34,893 bases of DNA, taken from an uncultured Woeseiaceae bacterium (lineage in GTDB: Bacteria > Pseudomonadota > Gammaproteobacteria > Steroidobacterales > Woeseiaceae). The notes below the pieces were generated by a model. The model worked only from the letters and a program-made list of their open reading frames with translations, did not search any database and was not told the DNA's origin. The translations under genes were made by a program, and so were the position numbers. Below, one piece after another: positions 8,177-16,498 of the stretch. The stretch spans positions 1 through 34,893 of the forward strand of contig CALDZH010000026.1 in the NCBI GenBank assembly GCA_937944275.1, given 5' to 3'. Each line of letters begins with the position of its first letter. Position 1 is the stretch's first letter.

Positions 8177-9472
8177 TTATTTAACCGCAACCGGAATGTC
8201 CAGTTGCTTGCGGATCTTCTTGATGTCTTTCTTTTTCGGTTGGAAGGGATAGCTGGCAATATTGCTCGGCGGCGAATCGCCGTACGGTCGATCGCAGGCC
8301 GAAATGTCGTCCTGGAATTTACCGGGGCAGCCCGATGTCCGAAACGCAATTCCTGCGTCGATGACATCCGCAAGCTCCGCGTCTGAAATTCCGTAGCTCT
8401 TCACTCTGCCCTCGTCATCAAAGCTCATATGATCGACTCGCACGTCGCGATAATCGATCAGGTAACGTGCGAGCTGCACGCGGCGCCATTGGTCTCGCGG
8501 CGTCGCCGGCAGATGATCCATGAGGGAACCGTCTTCCGGGAAGAAGCAGAACATGTGGCTGTGGCCACCGAGATCGACGAGGTCCTGTACAAGATTCAAC
8601 ACCTCGTACTCTGTCTCTCCCATGCCGACGATGATGTGCGCACCGAATTTTTGCGGACCGAAAATATCCTTCGCGTCGAGCATGATCTCCCAGTATTTCG
8701 TCCACTTGTGGGGCGATTGCACGCCTTTGCCGCGCGTTCTGTCGAATAGCTCGGGCGTCGCCGCATCGAGCGCCACGGTAAAGATGTCGGCGCCGAGATC
8801 TTTCGTGCGCTGCACGTCGTCACGCGTCATGGTCGTCGGGTTTGACAGGATGGAGACCGGAATTGCACCCGGATCAATCTTGTCGGTCCATTGCTCCAGC
8901 ACGGTAAATGTGTCCTGCTCCGACCGTGGGTGCGTGATCATCGAGATACACATGCGATGGAACGGGCTGTTCTCCGGGTCCTTCGCGACGATGTCGACAA
9001 TGTCGGCCATCGGCACCGCCGGCCAGTCCACACGGATGAAGTTGCGATCGGCGTAGTCACGCTCCGCTTCGCGATGACGCGCCAGGCCACAATAGGCGCA
9101 GTTGGCCCGGCAACCTTCCGGGTACGTAAGCAACAGATTCAGACAACGTGTGCACTCGCAACGGTACATTCGACCGCCCATGATCCCGAGCGTAATTGCC
9201 GCCGCATTGGAAAGTTGCACGTATTCCGGCGACTTCATGTGCGGTGCGAGGATATTGTTGTTGGGCAAGTACACGCCTTCAGGCGGAATATCATTGGCCT
9301 TGACATGCTTGCCATTGCGCCGATCGATCGGCGTCTTGCTCGGCAATCGCGGCTCCATCACATCGTAGGGATTGTAGTCGGGAGAATCGGGGACAGTCAC
9401 CGTAACTCCGGAGGAGTTACTGTGACTGTCCCCTTTTGTGGCCGGTGACTTTTTGTGCTCTATGCAACCCAT
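8177..9472 (-). CDS. lipS2: Radical SAM protein, BioB-like, LipS1/LipS2-type sulfur insertion enzyme (tentatively LipS2)
   Basis: 431 aa; radical-SAM CRANCAYC (9090-9113) plus upstream CECTRC motif; beside sLpl-like gene. AGGA ribosome-binding-like sequence precedes ATG 9472; alternative ATG at 9358. LipS1 versus LipS2 designation is uncertain. Confidence 0.75.
   Translation of the reverse strand: MGCIEHKKSPATKGDSHSNSSGVTVTVPDSPDYNPYDVMEPRLPSKTPIDRRNGKHVKANDIPPEGVYLPNNNILAPHMKSPEYVQLSNAAAITLGIMGGRMYRCECTRCLNLLLTYPEGCRANCAYCGLARHREAERDYADRNFIRVDWPAVPMADIVDIVAKDPENSPFHRMCISMITHPRSEQDTFTVLEQWTDKIDPGAIPVSILSNPTTMTRDDVQRTKDLGADIFTVALDAATPELFDRTRGKGVQSPHKWTKYWEIMLDAKDIFGPQKFGAHIIVGMGETEYEVLNLVQDLVDLGGHSHMFCFFPEDGSLMDHLPATPRDQWRRVQLARYLIDYRDVRVDHMSFDDEGRVKSYGISDAELADVIDAGIAFRTSGCPGKFQDDISACDRPYGDSPPSNIASYPFQPKKKDIKKIRKQLDIPVAVK
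9389..9433. repeat. REP/REPIN-like palindrome (21-bp arms, 3-nt loop, 20/21 paired)
   Basis: GGGGACAGTCACCGTAACTCC-GGA-GGAGTTACTGTGACTGTCCCC; one C/T mismatch (9401 versus 9421). GGGGACAG-type ends resemble RAYT-associated repeats. Confidence 0.75.
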
Positions 9473-9497
9473 TAGTTTCGATCCTGGTTCGTTCGTT

Positions 9498-10535
9498 TTA
9501 CGCTGCGAATGACGATTGCAGTCGTATCTTTAAATCGCTGCCAACCTTGATCGAGCAACAGGAGTGCGCTTGCTCGAACGGCCGGCCAATTGTATGTGCG
9601 ACGGATACGGCACCGTCGGCGGGAAAGGCAATACCATCCAGCCCGGCCATAATCGCGTAGGCATCAGTCACGCGCTTGTGCATGCCTGGTGGCCGCGCAC
9701 AGCCCAGCAGGACCTGCTGGTCCGGTATCCGCTCGCGTGCCTCGAGGAAGATCCGGCCGACGTCCGACGTCTCCGGCGTTACAAAAGTACCTGGTTTGGC
9801 ATAAAACGGCATGATGACGACCAGCACCAACGCGTTAACGTCGTAGCGACTGACCATATCAAGCGCATATTCCTCGCCGACAATTTGGCCGTAATGCAAG
9901 CCGATGACGATGTGCGGCGTGACTTGCATCGACGTCGTGCACAAAGCCGCCAGCGTTTCCTCAAAGTCATCGACCGGACGCTGCAGTTTGTATACCTGCT
10001 CGATAGTCTCTTGCGCGCCGATTACATCCATCATGACGTTGTCGACACCCGCGGACTCCATTTCCTTTGCGCGCCGTTCATCAAGGAGCGCCGTATGCAC
10101 GGCGATCTTGAGTTCAGGAAAATCACGCTTCAGGCCCTCGACGATCGGCATGTAGCGGCCATACGAAATCTCGTTCTTCCGATTTGAGCCGCCAGACAGG
10201 AGAAAGCCGCTCAACTGCTCAGTCTCTATGAGACGCCGCACTTTCTCATCAAGCATCGCGGGATTGGTCGCGGGGATCATCGGCTCGAGGATCTTCTTCT
10301 GGCAGTGGTCGCAATTGAGCCCGCACTCGCCCGCCGTAATCGAAAATGCAGGGAAACTGTTCTTGCCGCAACCTTCCAGCTCGCTGCTTTCATACTCCTT
10401 GAACGTCGGCGTGGAGAATCGGATCGGCCGTGAGATCGCCACATCAGAGCGACGTTCGAAGTCGGTCACAAGGCCAGCATCGAACTCTGCGTCCTCGAGA
10501 TCTTCTATGCGAGAAAGTGCGTCAAGCCAGCTCAT
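9498..10535 (-). CDS. lipS1: Radical SAM protein, LipS1/LipS2-type sulfur insertion enzyme (tentatively LipS1)
   Basis: 345 aa; CGLNCDHC radical-SAM motif (10302-10325), FLLSGGSNRKNEISYG; C-terminal SCCS; adjacent to second radical SAM and lipoate ligase. Confidence 0.75.
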   Translation of the reverse strand: MSWLDALSRIEDLEDAEFDAGLVTDFERRSDVAISRPIRFSTPTFKEYESSELEGCGKNSFPAFSITAGECGLNCDHCQKKILEPMIPATNPAMLDEKVRRLIETEQLSGFLLSGGSNRKNEISYGRYMPIVEGLKRDFPELKIAVHTALLDERRAKEMESAGVDNVMMDVIGAQETIEQVYKLQRPVDDFEETLAALCTTSMQVTPHIVIGLHYGQIVGEEYALDMVSRYDVNALVLVVIMPFYAKPGTFVTPETSDVGRIFLEARERIPDQQVLLGCARPPGMHKRVTDAYAIMAGLDGIAFPADGAVSVAHTIGRPFEQAHSCCSIKVGSDLKIRLQSSFAA

Positions 10536-10547
10536 TCATCGTTTCCC

Positions 10548-11645
10548 TTATGCCGCCGGTACCAGCGATAATATCTCTTCGCGGATCGGTCCGGTATGCC
10601 GGATATCCGCGAGCGTCGTCAACCATGACTCATCGACATCTTCTTCATCGACAAGATCACATTCCATTGCGCTAAGGTATTCAACCGCATCTTGCGGCAG
10701 CTGCTCCGGGAATTCCCGGCCGCAGATACGACCCCACATGCCTGCCCAGTATCTGGTAACGGTCCATGGATTATAGCCACCACCTCCAAGGATTACCGTC
10801 GGCAGGCCCTTTTCCACCAGGCTGTCGACCGCATCCCAGAGGCTCACGTTCGACAGTTCCATTTTTGACAACGGGTCGCCGGCCAGGCAGTCCGCCCCGC
10901 AGCACAGAACCAGTGCATCAGCTCGAACCTCATCAACCAGCGGCAGCACTGCATTCTCAATGAGATAGTCGAATTCACTGTCATTGATCCCGCGTGGTAC
11001 AGACAGGTTATAGGCGCCCGCTTCCGGCCTTGAATGCGCGCCACTGAACGGCCAACGCTTGGCCTCGTGGATCGACAACGTCGTCACCCGGCGCTCTTCA
11101 AAGAATGCGTCTTCGACACCATCACCATGGTGCGCATCCAGATCGATATACAGCACGCTTTCGCTGCCATGCTTGAGCAGCGTCAGAATCGCAAATACCG
11201 GATCGTTGAAATAACAGAAACCGCTCGCGCGATCCGTGCGGCCATGGTGCGTGCCGCCTGAGGGATGAAAAACAACCCGGCCCTGGGTGGCGAGCTCGGC
11301 CGACAGGATCGAACCGCCCACCGTCATCGACGCACGCTCAAACAAACCTGGAAAGAAGGGGTTTTCGAACGTACCAACCTGGTAGCGCTCTCGCACATCC
11401 GGTTCAACCTTACCTGTGGCGTTTGCGTATTGCAGTGCTCGTACATACGCCCGATCATGGAACTCGAGTAACTGCTCGATAGTCGCGGGCTGGCTCTCGC
11501 GAAACCTCGTTTCGTCCAACCAGCCAAGCATCTGCAACAGATCGTTAACAGCCGCATGGCGAACGATATTTAGTGGGTGATTGAAACCAAATGCGGGTTT
11601 CCGGTAGATGTCACTACCAACAAAAAAAGGTTCGGCATCGGGCAT
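10548..11645 (-). CDS. Histone-deacetylase/AcuC-family deacylase
   Basis: 365 aa; GGTHHGRTDRASGFCYFNDP, LYIDLDAHHGDGV, CCGADCLAGDPL and GGGGYNP motifs: metal ligands and catalytic residues appear intact. Confidence 0.92.
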   Translation of the reverse strand: MPDAEPFFVGSDIYRKPAFGFNHPLNIVRHAAVNDLLQMLGWLDETRFRESQPATIEQLLEFHDRAYVRALQYANATGKVEPDVRERYQVGTFENPFFPGLFERASMTVGGSILSAELATQGRVVFHPSGGTHHGRTDRASGFCYFNDPVFAILTLLKHGSESVLYIDLDAHHGDGVEDAFFEERRVTTLSIHEAKRWPFSGAHSRPEAGAYNLSVPRGINDSEFDYLIENAVLPLVDEVRADALVLCCGADCLAGDPLSKMELSNVSLWDAVDSLVEKGLPTVILGGGGYNPWTVTRYWAGMWGRICGREFPEQLPQDAVEYLSAMECDLVDEEDVDESWLTTLADIRHTGPIREEILSLVPAA

Positions 11646-11651
11646 CGATCG

Positions 11652-11673
11652 AGAATATTATATTTCACTAATA
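11652..11673. promoter_or_regulatory. Candidate regulatory element, copy A (AGAATATTATATTTCACTAATA) in the divergent sHdr/dsrE-tusA intergenic region
   Basis: 18/22 identical to the sequence at 16411-16432 upstream of aprM; AT-rich intergenic DNA. Confidence 0.4.
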
Positions 11674-11736
11674 AAGACAATTCTGATAGTCTAATATGAC
11701 GTTGGTGTATACCCCTTAAACTACGAGGTTATAAAA

Positions 11737-12225
11737 ATGTCCGCTGAAGAAAAAAGCATGTCAATCATTGTGACCAAGGGGTCGCTTGACTGGGCATATC
11801 CGCCTTTCATCCTGGCAACCACAGCGGCCGCGATGGGCCTCCCGGTTACCATGTTTTTCACCTTTTACGGTTTGCCTCTGTTGCTAAAGAAACTGAATTT
11901 GCAGGTGACGGCTGCGGGCAACCCGGCTATGAAAATGCCTATGATGGGTATGCACATGGGCCTGCCCAATCTGCTGACCGCAGTCCCCGGTGTCGACGCC
12001 GGCTGCTCGATCATGATGAAGAACCTGATCAAAAAGAAAGGCGTTGCGTCGATAGAAGAACTTCGTGAAATGGCCGTTGAGGCGGAAGTTCGCATGATCG
12101 CCTGCCAGATGACTCTCGACCTGTTCGAGTACGACAAGGCGGACATGATCGAAGGCATCGACATTGGTGGCGCCGCGACATACATCGAGGTAGCGTCGCA
12201 GTCTGATATCAACCTGTTCATCTAA
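11737..12225 (+). CDS. DsrE2/DsrE3A-like sulfurtransferase
   Basis: 162 aa; SIIVTKGSLDWAYPPFILATTAAAMG, Met-rich MKMPMMGMHMGLP, conserved Cys in RMIACQMTLDLF; followed by tusA; GAGG before the ATG. Confidence 0.85.
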   Translation: MSAEEKSMSIIVTKGSLDWAYPPFILATTAAAMGLPVTMFFTFYGLPLLLKKLNLQVTAAGNPAMKMPMMGMHMGLPNLLTAVPGVDAGCSIMMKNLIKKKGVASIEELREMAVEAEVRMIACQMTLDLFEYDKADMIEGIDIGGAATYIEVASQSDINLFI

Positions 12226-12252
12226 TTGCCAAAGAATACGGAGTAATAATCA

Positions 12253-12480
12253 ATGGCTGACCACACTCTTGACGCAAAAGGCCTCAACTGCCCATTGCCC
12301 ATCCTGAAAGCCCGCAAGGCCCTGAAAGAAGTACCTGACAACGGAACGCTGGAAATTCTCGCGACCGATCCCGGTGCCGTGGCTGACTTCGAGGCATTCT
12401 GCCGCCAGACTGGCAATGAACTCCTCGAACATTCAGAAGACGATGGTGTTTATCGCTTTCTGATCAAGAAGGCCGCCTGA
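12253..12480 (+). CDS. tusA: TusA-family sulfur carrier protein
   Basis: 75 aa; LDAKGLNCPLPILKARKAL with CPxP motif. Confidence 0.93.
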   Translation: MADHTLDAKGLNCPLPILKARKALKEVPDNGTLEILATDPGAVADFEAFCRQTGNELLEHSEDDGVYRFLIKKAA

Positions 12481-12503
12481 GTAACAGGACCTCTGAAGCA
12501 ATT

Positions 12504-13262
12504 TCAAGCACCAACCGTCCTTGTGTGACTGACAAGGTCGGTCGCGCCGGACAGTTGGTGCAGCATGTAGACGGGTCGACCCCCGGCCTCGACTTCATCG
12601 ACACCTTTGCGAACATCCACGGCCACACTTGGCATTATGCGTGCCTGCGTGCCGGCCCACTCCCGTTCGACCGGCCAGTGCACGTGTCCGCAGAGCAACC
12701 CGGCCACCTGTGGATGCCGGCTCACAATGTCCTCCAGTGCCGCAGCCTCTTCAGGACGACGATAGCCCCCGACGTAATGATCACCAACATCGAACGGCGG
12801 ATGGTGGATAAACAACAGAGTCGGCCGGTTGGGCTGCTGGCCCAGTACCCCGTCGAGCCAGTCCTGTCTCGCTGTGCAGAAACGCCCCTTGCGCTCGCCG
12901 ACGAGCGTTGAGTCGATGCCGACGAGGCGAATATCGTATTCGTCGATCACGTAGTGCAGGAATTCGCCGGTCCCCGCTATGTAGGGACAGTCACCAAATG
13001 CAGCGCGTAATTCGTTCTTGTCATCGCGATTGCCGGGAACCAGGTAGACAGGTGCATCGAGCGGCGCCAGTAATTCGCGCAGGTGCGCATACTCTTCTGG
13101 CTGGCCGTGCTGGACCGTATCGCCGGTAATAACTACCGCATCGGGATGCTGTTTATTGATGTCCGCAACGGTGCGCCGCAGGCAATCACCCCGCAGCTCA
13201 GCTGCGGAGTGCTCTGCTTCCGGTACCAGGATGTGGGTATCGCTGATCTGGGCGATTAGCAA
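12504..13262 (-). CDS. CpdA-like calcineurin-type metallophosphoesterase
   Basis: 252 aa; AQISDTHI, ITGDTVQHG, VPGNRDD, GHVHWP motifs; starts 9 nt after aprA stop. Confidence 0.85.
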   Translation of the reverse strand: MLIAQISDTHILVPEAEHSAAELRGDCLRRTVADINKQHPDAVVITGDTVQHGQPEEYAHLRELLAPLDAPVYLVPGNRDDKNELRAAFGDCPYIAGTGEFLHYVIDEYDIRLVGIDSTLVGERKGRFCTARQDWLDGVLGQQPNRPTLLFIHHPPFDVGDHYVGGYRRPEEAAALEDIVSRHPQVAGLLCGHVHWPVEREWAGTQARIMPSVAVDVRKGVDEVEAGGRPVYMLHQLSGATDLVSHTRTVGA

Positions 13263-13271
13263 TACGCTGAC

Positions 13272-15116
13272 CTAGTCGACAATGTGGTATACGGGAGCCT
13301 TCTCCATCGCCCACTCGCCCGTTTCCTGGTGATACTGCGACAACGTGAAGCAGTGCCAGTCATTGTCATCCAGCTTCATGTGATCGCCGCGATAGTAGTA
13401 GCCCGGCCAGCGCGTCTCTTCACGGAACATCGTGTGATGTGTTACGGATTCAGACGCCAGCAAGCGATGCTTCAATTCCCACGCACGTTGCAACTGGTGC
13501 AGATCCTCGGCTCCGATCTTGTCCAGGTCTTCGCGCAAAGTGCCCAGCAGTTCGAGGCCGCGCGTGAGCAAAGGCTCGTTGGTCATGTAGCCGGTGCTGA
13601 TGCCGCCAACATATTCATCCATGATCTTCTCGAGACGCTGCAGACCCTGAATCGGCAGGAGGTAGCTCGGCGATACGGTGCCCGCGACGATTTCGTTGCG
13701 GCCAATCTCGTAATTCTCGAGCGGCTTGTACACCTCTTTCCTGAGGTTCTCGTACTCGTCCTCGCTGACCTGCGGTGCATCCTTGCCCATATCCTTGATG
13801 TAATTGACCGCAGCCTTGGCAGCGATGCGGCCTTCCGTGAACGAACCCGAGGAGAACTTATGGGCCGTGCCACCGATGGTGTCACCGGCACCAAACAAGC
13901 CGTCGACAGTCATCATGCGGTTGTAGCCCCACTGGTACTCATCAGGCGCGTAGTCTTCCGGCCCACTCGCCCAAGCACCTGAACACGTGGCATGCGAACC
14001 CATGACGTAAGGTTCGGACGTCGTCAGCTCGGGGTTCGTGTATTTGGGATCGATATCCTGCGCCGCCCAGACAACGGCCTGCCCGACCGTCATTCCAAGG
14101 AAGTTCTCCCAGCCGACCGTTTCCTTGTGCGGATCCTGGAAAGCTTCTTTCGTGACCATGCGGATAGGTCCACGGCCAGCCTTCAACTCTTCGAGGAACG
14201 CATGGTTTCTGAGGCAGGTCGGTACAGGATGACGATCAACGTAATCCCCGACCAGTGCCTTGGTATTTTCGTACCAGGTCGATTCGTATTCGTTGCCGTA
14301 AGCGTTTTCCGTGTACGTCTTCAGATGCAGGAAGTAGGCACCAACCGGCCCGTAACCATCCTTGAAGCGCGTCAGGACGATACGGTTCTCCATTTGCGTC
14401 ATCTTGGCGCCGACCTGGATCGGTAACGCGTACGCGGAGGCGCTGCTCCACGGTGCGTACCATGTACGGCCCATGCCCTCGCCAACTGCGCGTGGTTTGT
14501 AGATGTGCGAGGCGCCGCCCGCGGCCACGATCACGGCCTTCGCACGGAACACATAGAAATCACCCGTGCGGACGTTGAAGCCAACGGCGCCAGCCACCCG
14601 GCCTTCCTTTTCCTTGTCCATAAGAAGGTGCGTCACCATGATGCGGTTGTACACCTTGGTGGCAGCCTTACGCGCGGCTTCGGCGACGATCGGCTTGTAG
14701 CTCTCGCCATGAATCATGATCTGCCACTTGCCTTCGCGCACGTAGCGACCCGTTTCCGGGTCTTTCATCATCGGCAGACCCCACTCCTCGAACTTGTGCA
14801 CTGAGGAATCAACATGCCGGGCAATGTCATAGCCCAGGTCCTCGCGCACAAGCCCCATGAGGTCATTGCGAGCATAGCGGACATGATCCTCGGGCTGATT
14901 CTCGTCCCACTGCATGCCCATGTAGCAGTTGATCGCGTACAAGCCCTGGGCGACCGCGCCGCTGCGCTCGATATTCGCTTTTTCTACGCAGACAATATTC
15001 AGGTCACGGCCCCAGTGCCGCGCTTCGTAAGTGGCGCCGCAACCAGCCATGCCACCGCCAATGACAAGAACGTCGGAATCCACAAAATGTGTTTTTCTTC
15101 GAGAGAACAGGCCCAT
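13272..15116 (-). CDS. aprA: Adenylylsulfate (APS) reductase alpha subunit
   Basis: 614 aa; DVLVIGGGMAGCGATYEARHWG FAD motif, full-length AprA features (RAKAVIVAAGGASHIYKPRAVGEGMGRTWYAPW); TAATG overlap with aprB. Confidence 0.95.
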   Translation of the reverse strand: MGLFSRRKTHFVDSDVLVIGGGMAGCGATYEARHWGRDLNIVCVEKANIERSGAVAQGLYAINCYMGMQWDENQPEDHVRYARNDLMGLVREDLGYDIARHVDSSVHKFEEWGLPMMKDPETGRYVREGKWQIMIHGESYKPIVAEAARKAATKVYNRIMVTHLLMDKEKEGRVAGAVGFNVRTGDFYVFRAKAVIVAAGGASHIYKPRAVGEGMGRTWYAPWSSASAYALPIQVGAKMTQMENRIVLTRFKDGYGPVGAYFLHLKTYTENAYGNEYESTWYENTKALVGDYVDRHPVPTCLRNHAFLEELKAGRGPIRMVTKEAFQDPHKETVGWENFLGMTVGQAVVWAAQDIDPKYTNPELTTSEPYVMGSHATCSGAWASGPEDYAPDEYQWGYNRMMTVDGLFGAGDTIGGTAHKFSSGSFTEGRIAAKAAVNYIKDMGKDAPQVSEDEYENLRKEVYKPLENYEIGRNEIVAGTVSPSYLLPIQGLQRLEKIMDEYVGGISTGYMTNEPLLTRGLELLGTLREDLDKIGAEDLHQLQRAWELKHRLLASESVTHHTMFREETRWPGYYYRGDHMKLDDNDWHCFTLSQYHQETGEWAMEKAPVYHIVD

Positions 15117-15580
15117 TAGACGACTCCCTTCTTGAGTTGGTCCGGAGTCAGCGCGGGTAACCCACCATCAATATTCAGTACATCCGGTTCGTGTGCGAGC
15201 TCCTGGCTCTTGTAGTCTTCCTCGCTCGGCGGCGGCAGTTCAGCCGGCGATGGAATCGTTCCCCACTTGGTCGTCCGGATCGGGGATTCGAAGTTTTTCT
15301 CATGGCCATTCCGGAACTTGACCTTCCAGGAGATGGTGCCCTTGTCTTCCTCTCGAAGCACTCGGACACTGTGGCCCAGAGGCGCAAAGTCGGCATAACC
15401 GCGAGCATCGATTGCATTCTGCGGACAGGCCTTAACGCAGGAGTAGCACTCCCAGCACATGTTCGGTTCGATGTTGTAGGCACGGCGATAGGTCTTATCG
15501 ATGTGCATGATGTCGGACGGGCAGATGTCAACGCAATGTCCGCAACCGTCGCAACGTGTCATATAAACAAATGTCGGCAT
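15116..15580 (-). CDS. aprB: APS reductase beta subunit (2x 4Fe-4S)
   Basis: 154 aa; CDGCGHCVDICP and CWECYSCVKACP; AprB-type C-terminal tail. Confidence 0.95.
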   Translation of the reverse strand: MPTFVYMTRCDGCGHCVDICPSDIMHIDKTYRRAYNIEPNMCWECYSCVKACPQNAIDARGYADFAPLGHSVRVLREEDKGTISWKVKFRNGHEKNFESPIRTTKWGTIPSPAELPPPSEEDYKSQELAHEPDVLNIDGGLPALTPDQLKKGVV

Positions 15581-15595
15581 GGTATTGCGTTCCTT

Positions 15596-16378
15596 CTAAT
15601 AGTTACGGGGCTGACGATCGACTTTGCCAAATTGCTCGGGCTGGTCGGCCGGCGCCGGCAGGTTGTTTCTCGTGCCATTGGCAGCCGATAAGCGTTTTTC
15701 GAAAGCAGCAGCAGGCTTGAAGAACATGTGCGCAAACTTGGACCAGGGCACAGAAACGAACAAGACCGTCGTGAAGATGATATGCAGCCAGAAGGCGATC
15801 ATCGTCCAGTCATGGCCCTTCGCCTGCAGGTAACCCCAAACCAGCGCGAACGTAGCGCTGCCAAGCAGCGAGAGAATGAACAGGTCCGCTTTCATGAGCC
15901 GGAACGGCGAGTTGCCCTCGGCGGCGACATCAACGCGAATGAAAAACCAGAACCAGTAGCCACCGACACAGACCATTGCCGCACCGAGCCACCAGAGTCG
16001 CGGCCAGATTGCGGGAGTTGCGACATCACTGGTCGGATAGAAGAACACCATTGTGGCGGTCGCCAGCGCAAACAGGATAAATCCGTACATTCCCAAAAGG
16101 TGCGCAATGCGTCGTTTCTGGTTGCAGAATTCACCCGAGAGTGCAACGTCAACGACAGCCGTCTTGACGGCCATCGATATCTTTTCCCCGCCACCGACCT
16201 TGGTGCCTGCGGCTTTGGAGCGGGCCATATTGGCGCGAAAATACTGGGCGCTTTTCTTATGCAGGACGTCGTATATCGTGCCGAGCGCGACCAAAATGAT
16301 CATGACGACGATGTACGTCTGCATGAAATACGGTGCTATCAACGCCGACAGCTCGGCGAAGGGATTGCTCGTGAACAT
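15596..16378 (-). CDS. aprM: AprM-like membrane anchor of APS reductase
   Basis: 260 aa, multiple hydrophobic helices, directly upstream of aprBA; GGGGAG ribosome-binding site before ATG. Confidence 0.85.
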   Translation of the reverse strand: MFTSNPFAELSALIAPYFMQTYIVVMIILVALGTIYDVLHKKSAQYFRANMARSKAAGTKVGGGEKISMAVKTAVVDVALSGEFCNQKRRIAHLLGMYGFILFALATATMVFFYPTSDVATPAIWPRLWWLGAAMVCVGGYWFWFFIRVDVAAEGNSPFRLMKADLFILSLLGSATFALVWGYLQAKGHDWTMIAFWLHIIFTTVLFVSVPWSKFAHMFFKPAAAFEKRLSAANGTRNNLPAPADQPEQFGKVDRQPRNY

Positions 16379-16410
16379 TACATCTCCCCAACGAAGGTTC
16401 GGGCCACCTT

Positions 16411-16432
16411 AGAATATTCTATTTTTCTAATT
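16411..16432. promoter_or_regulatory. Candidate regulatory element, copy B (AGAATATTCTATTTTTCTAATT) upstream of aprM
   Basis: 18/22 identical to 11652-11673; contains the perfect 10-bp palindrome AGAATATTCT; lies 33-54 nt upstream of the aprM ATG. Confidence 0.4.
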
Positions 16433-16498
16433 TTCTGAGAATACTTTGTAATTCTTTCCGGGTTGTTCTGTCAATTCGAGATACTACTGATTGCCCGC

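Noticed and set aside
12514-12542. Hairpin ACCGTCCTTGT-N7-ACAAGGTCGGT (one mismatch) near the tusA/phosphoesterase convergence
   Set aside because: Lacks a T-tract and lies inside the phosphoesterase 3' coding region; insufficient to call a terminator.
12984-12995. GGGACAGTCACC, a 12-mer shared with the REP-like palindrome at 9389-9433
   Set aside because: Lies within the phosphoesterase coding sequence with no opposing arm; probably coincidence.
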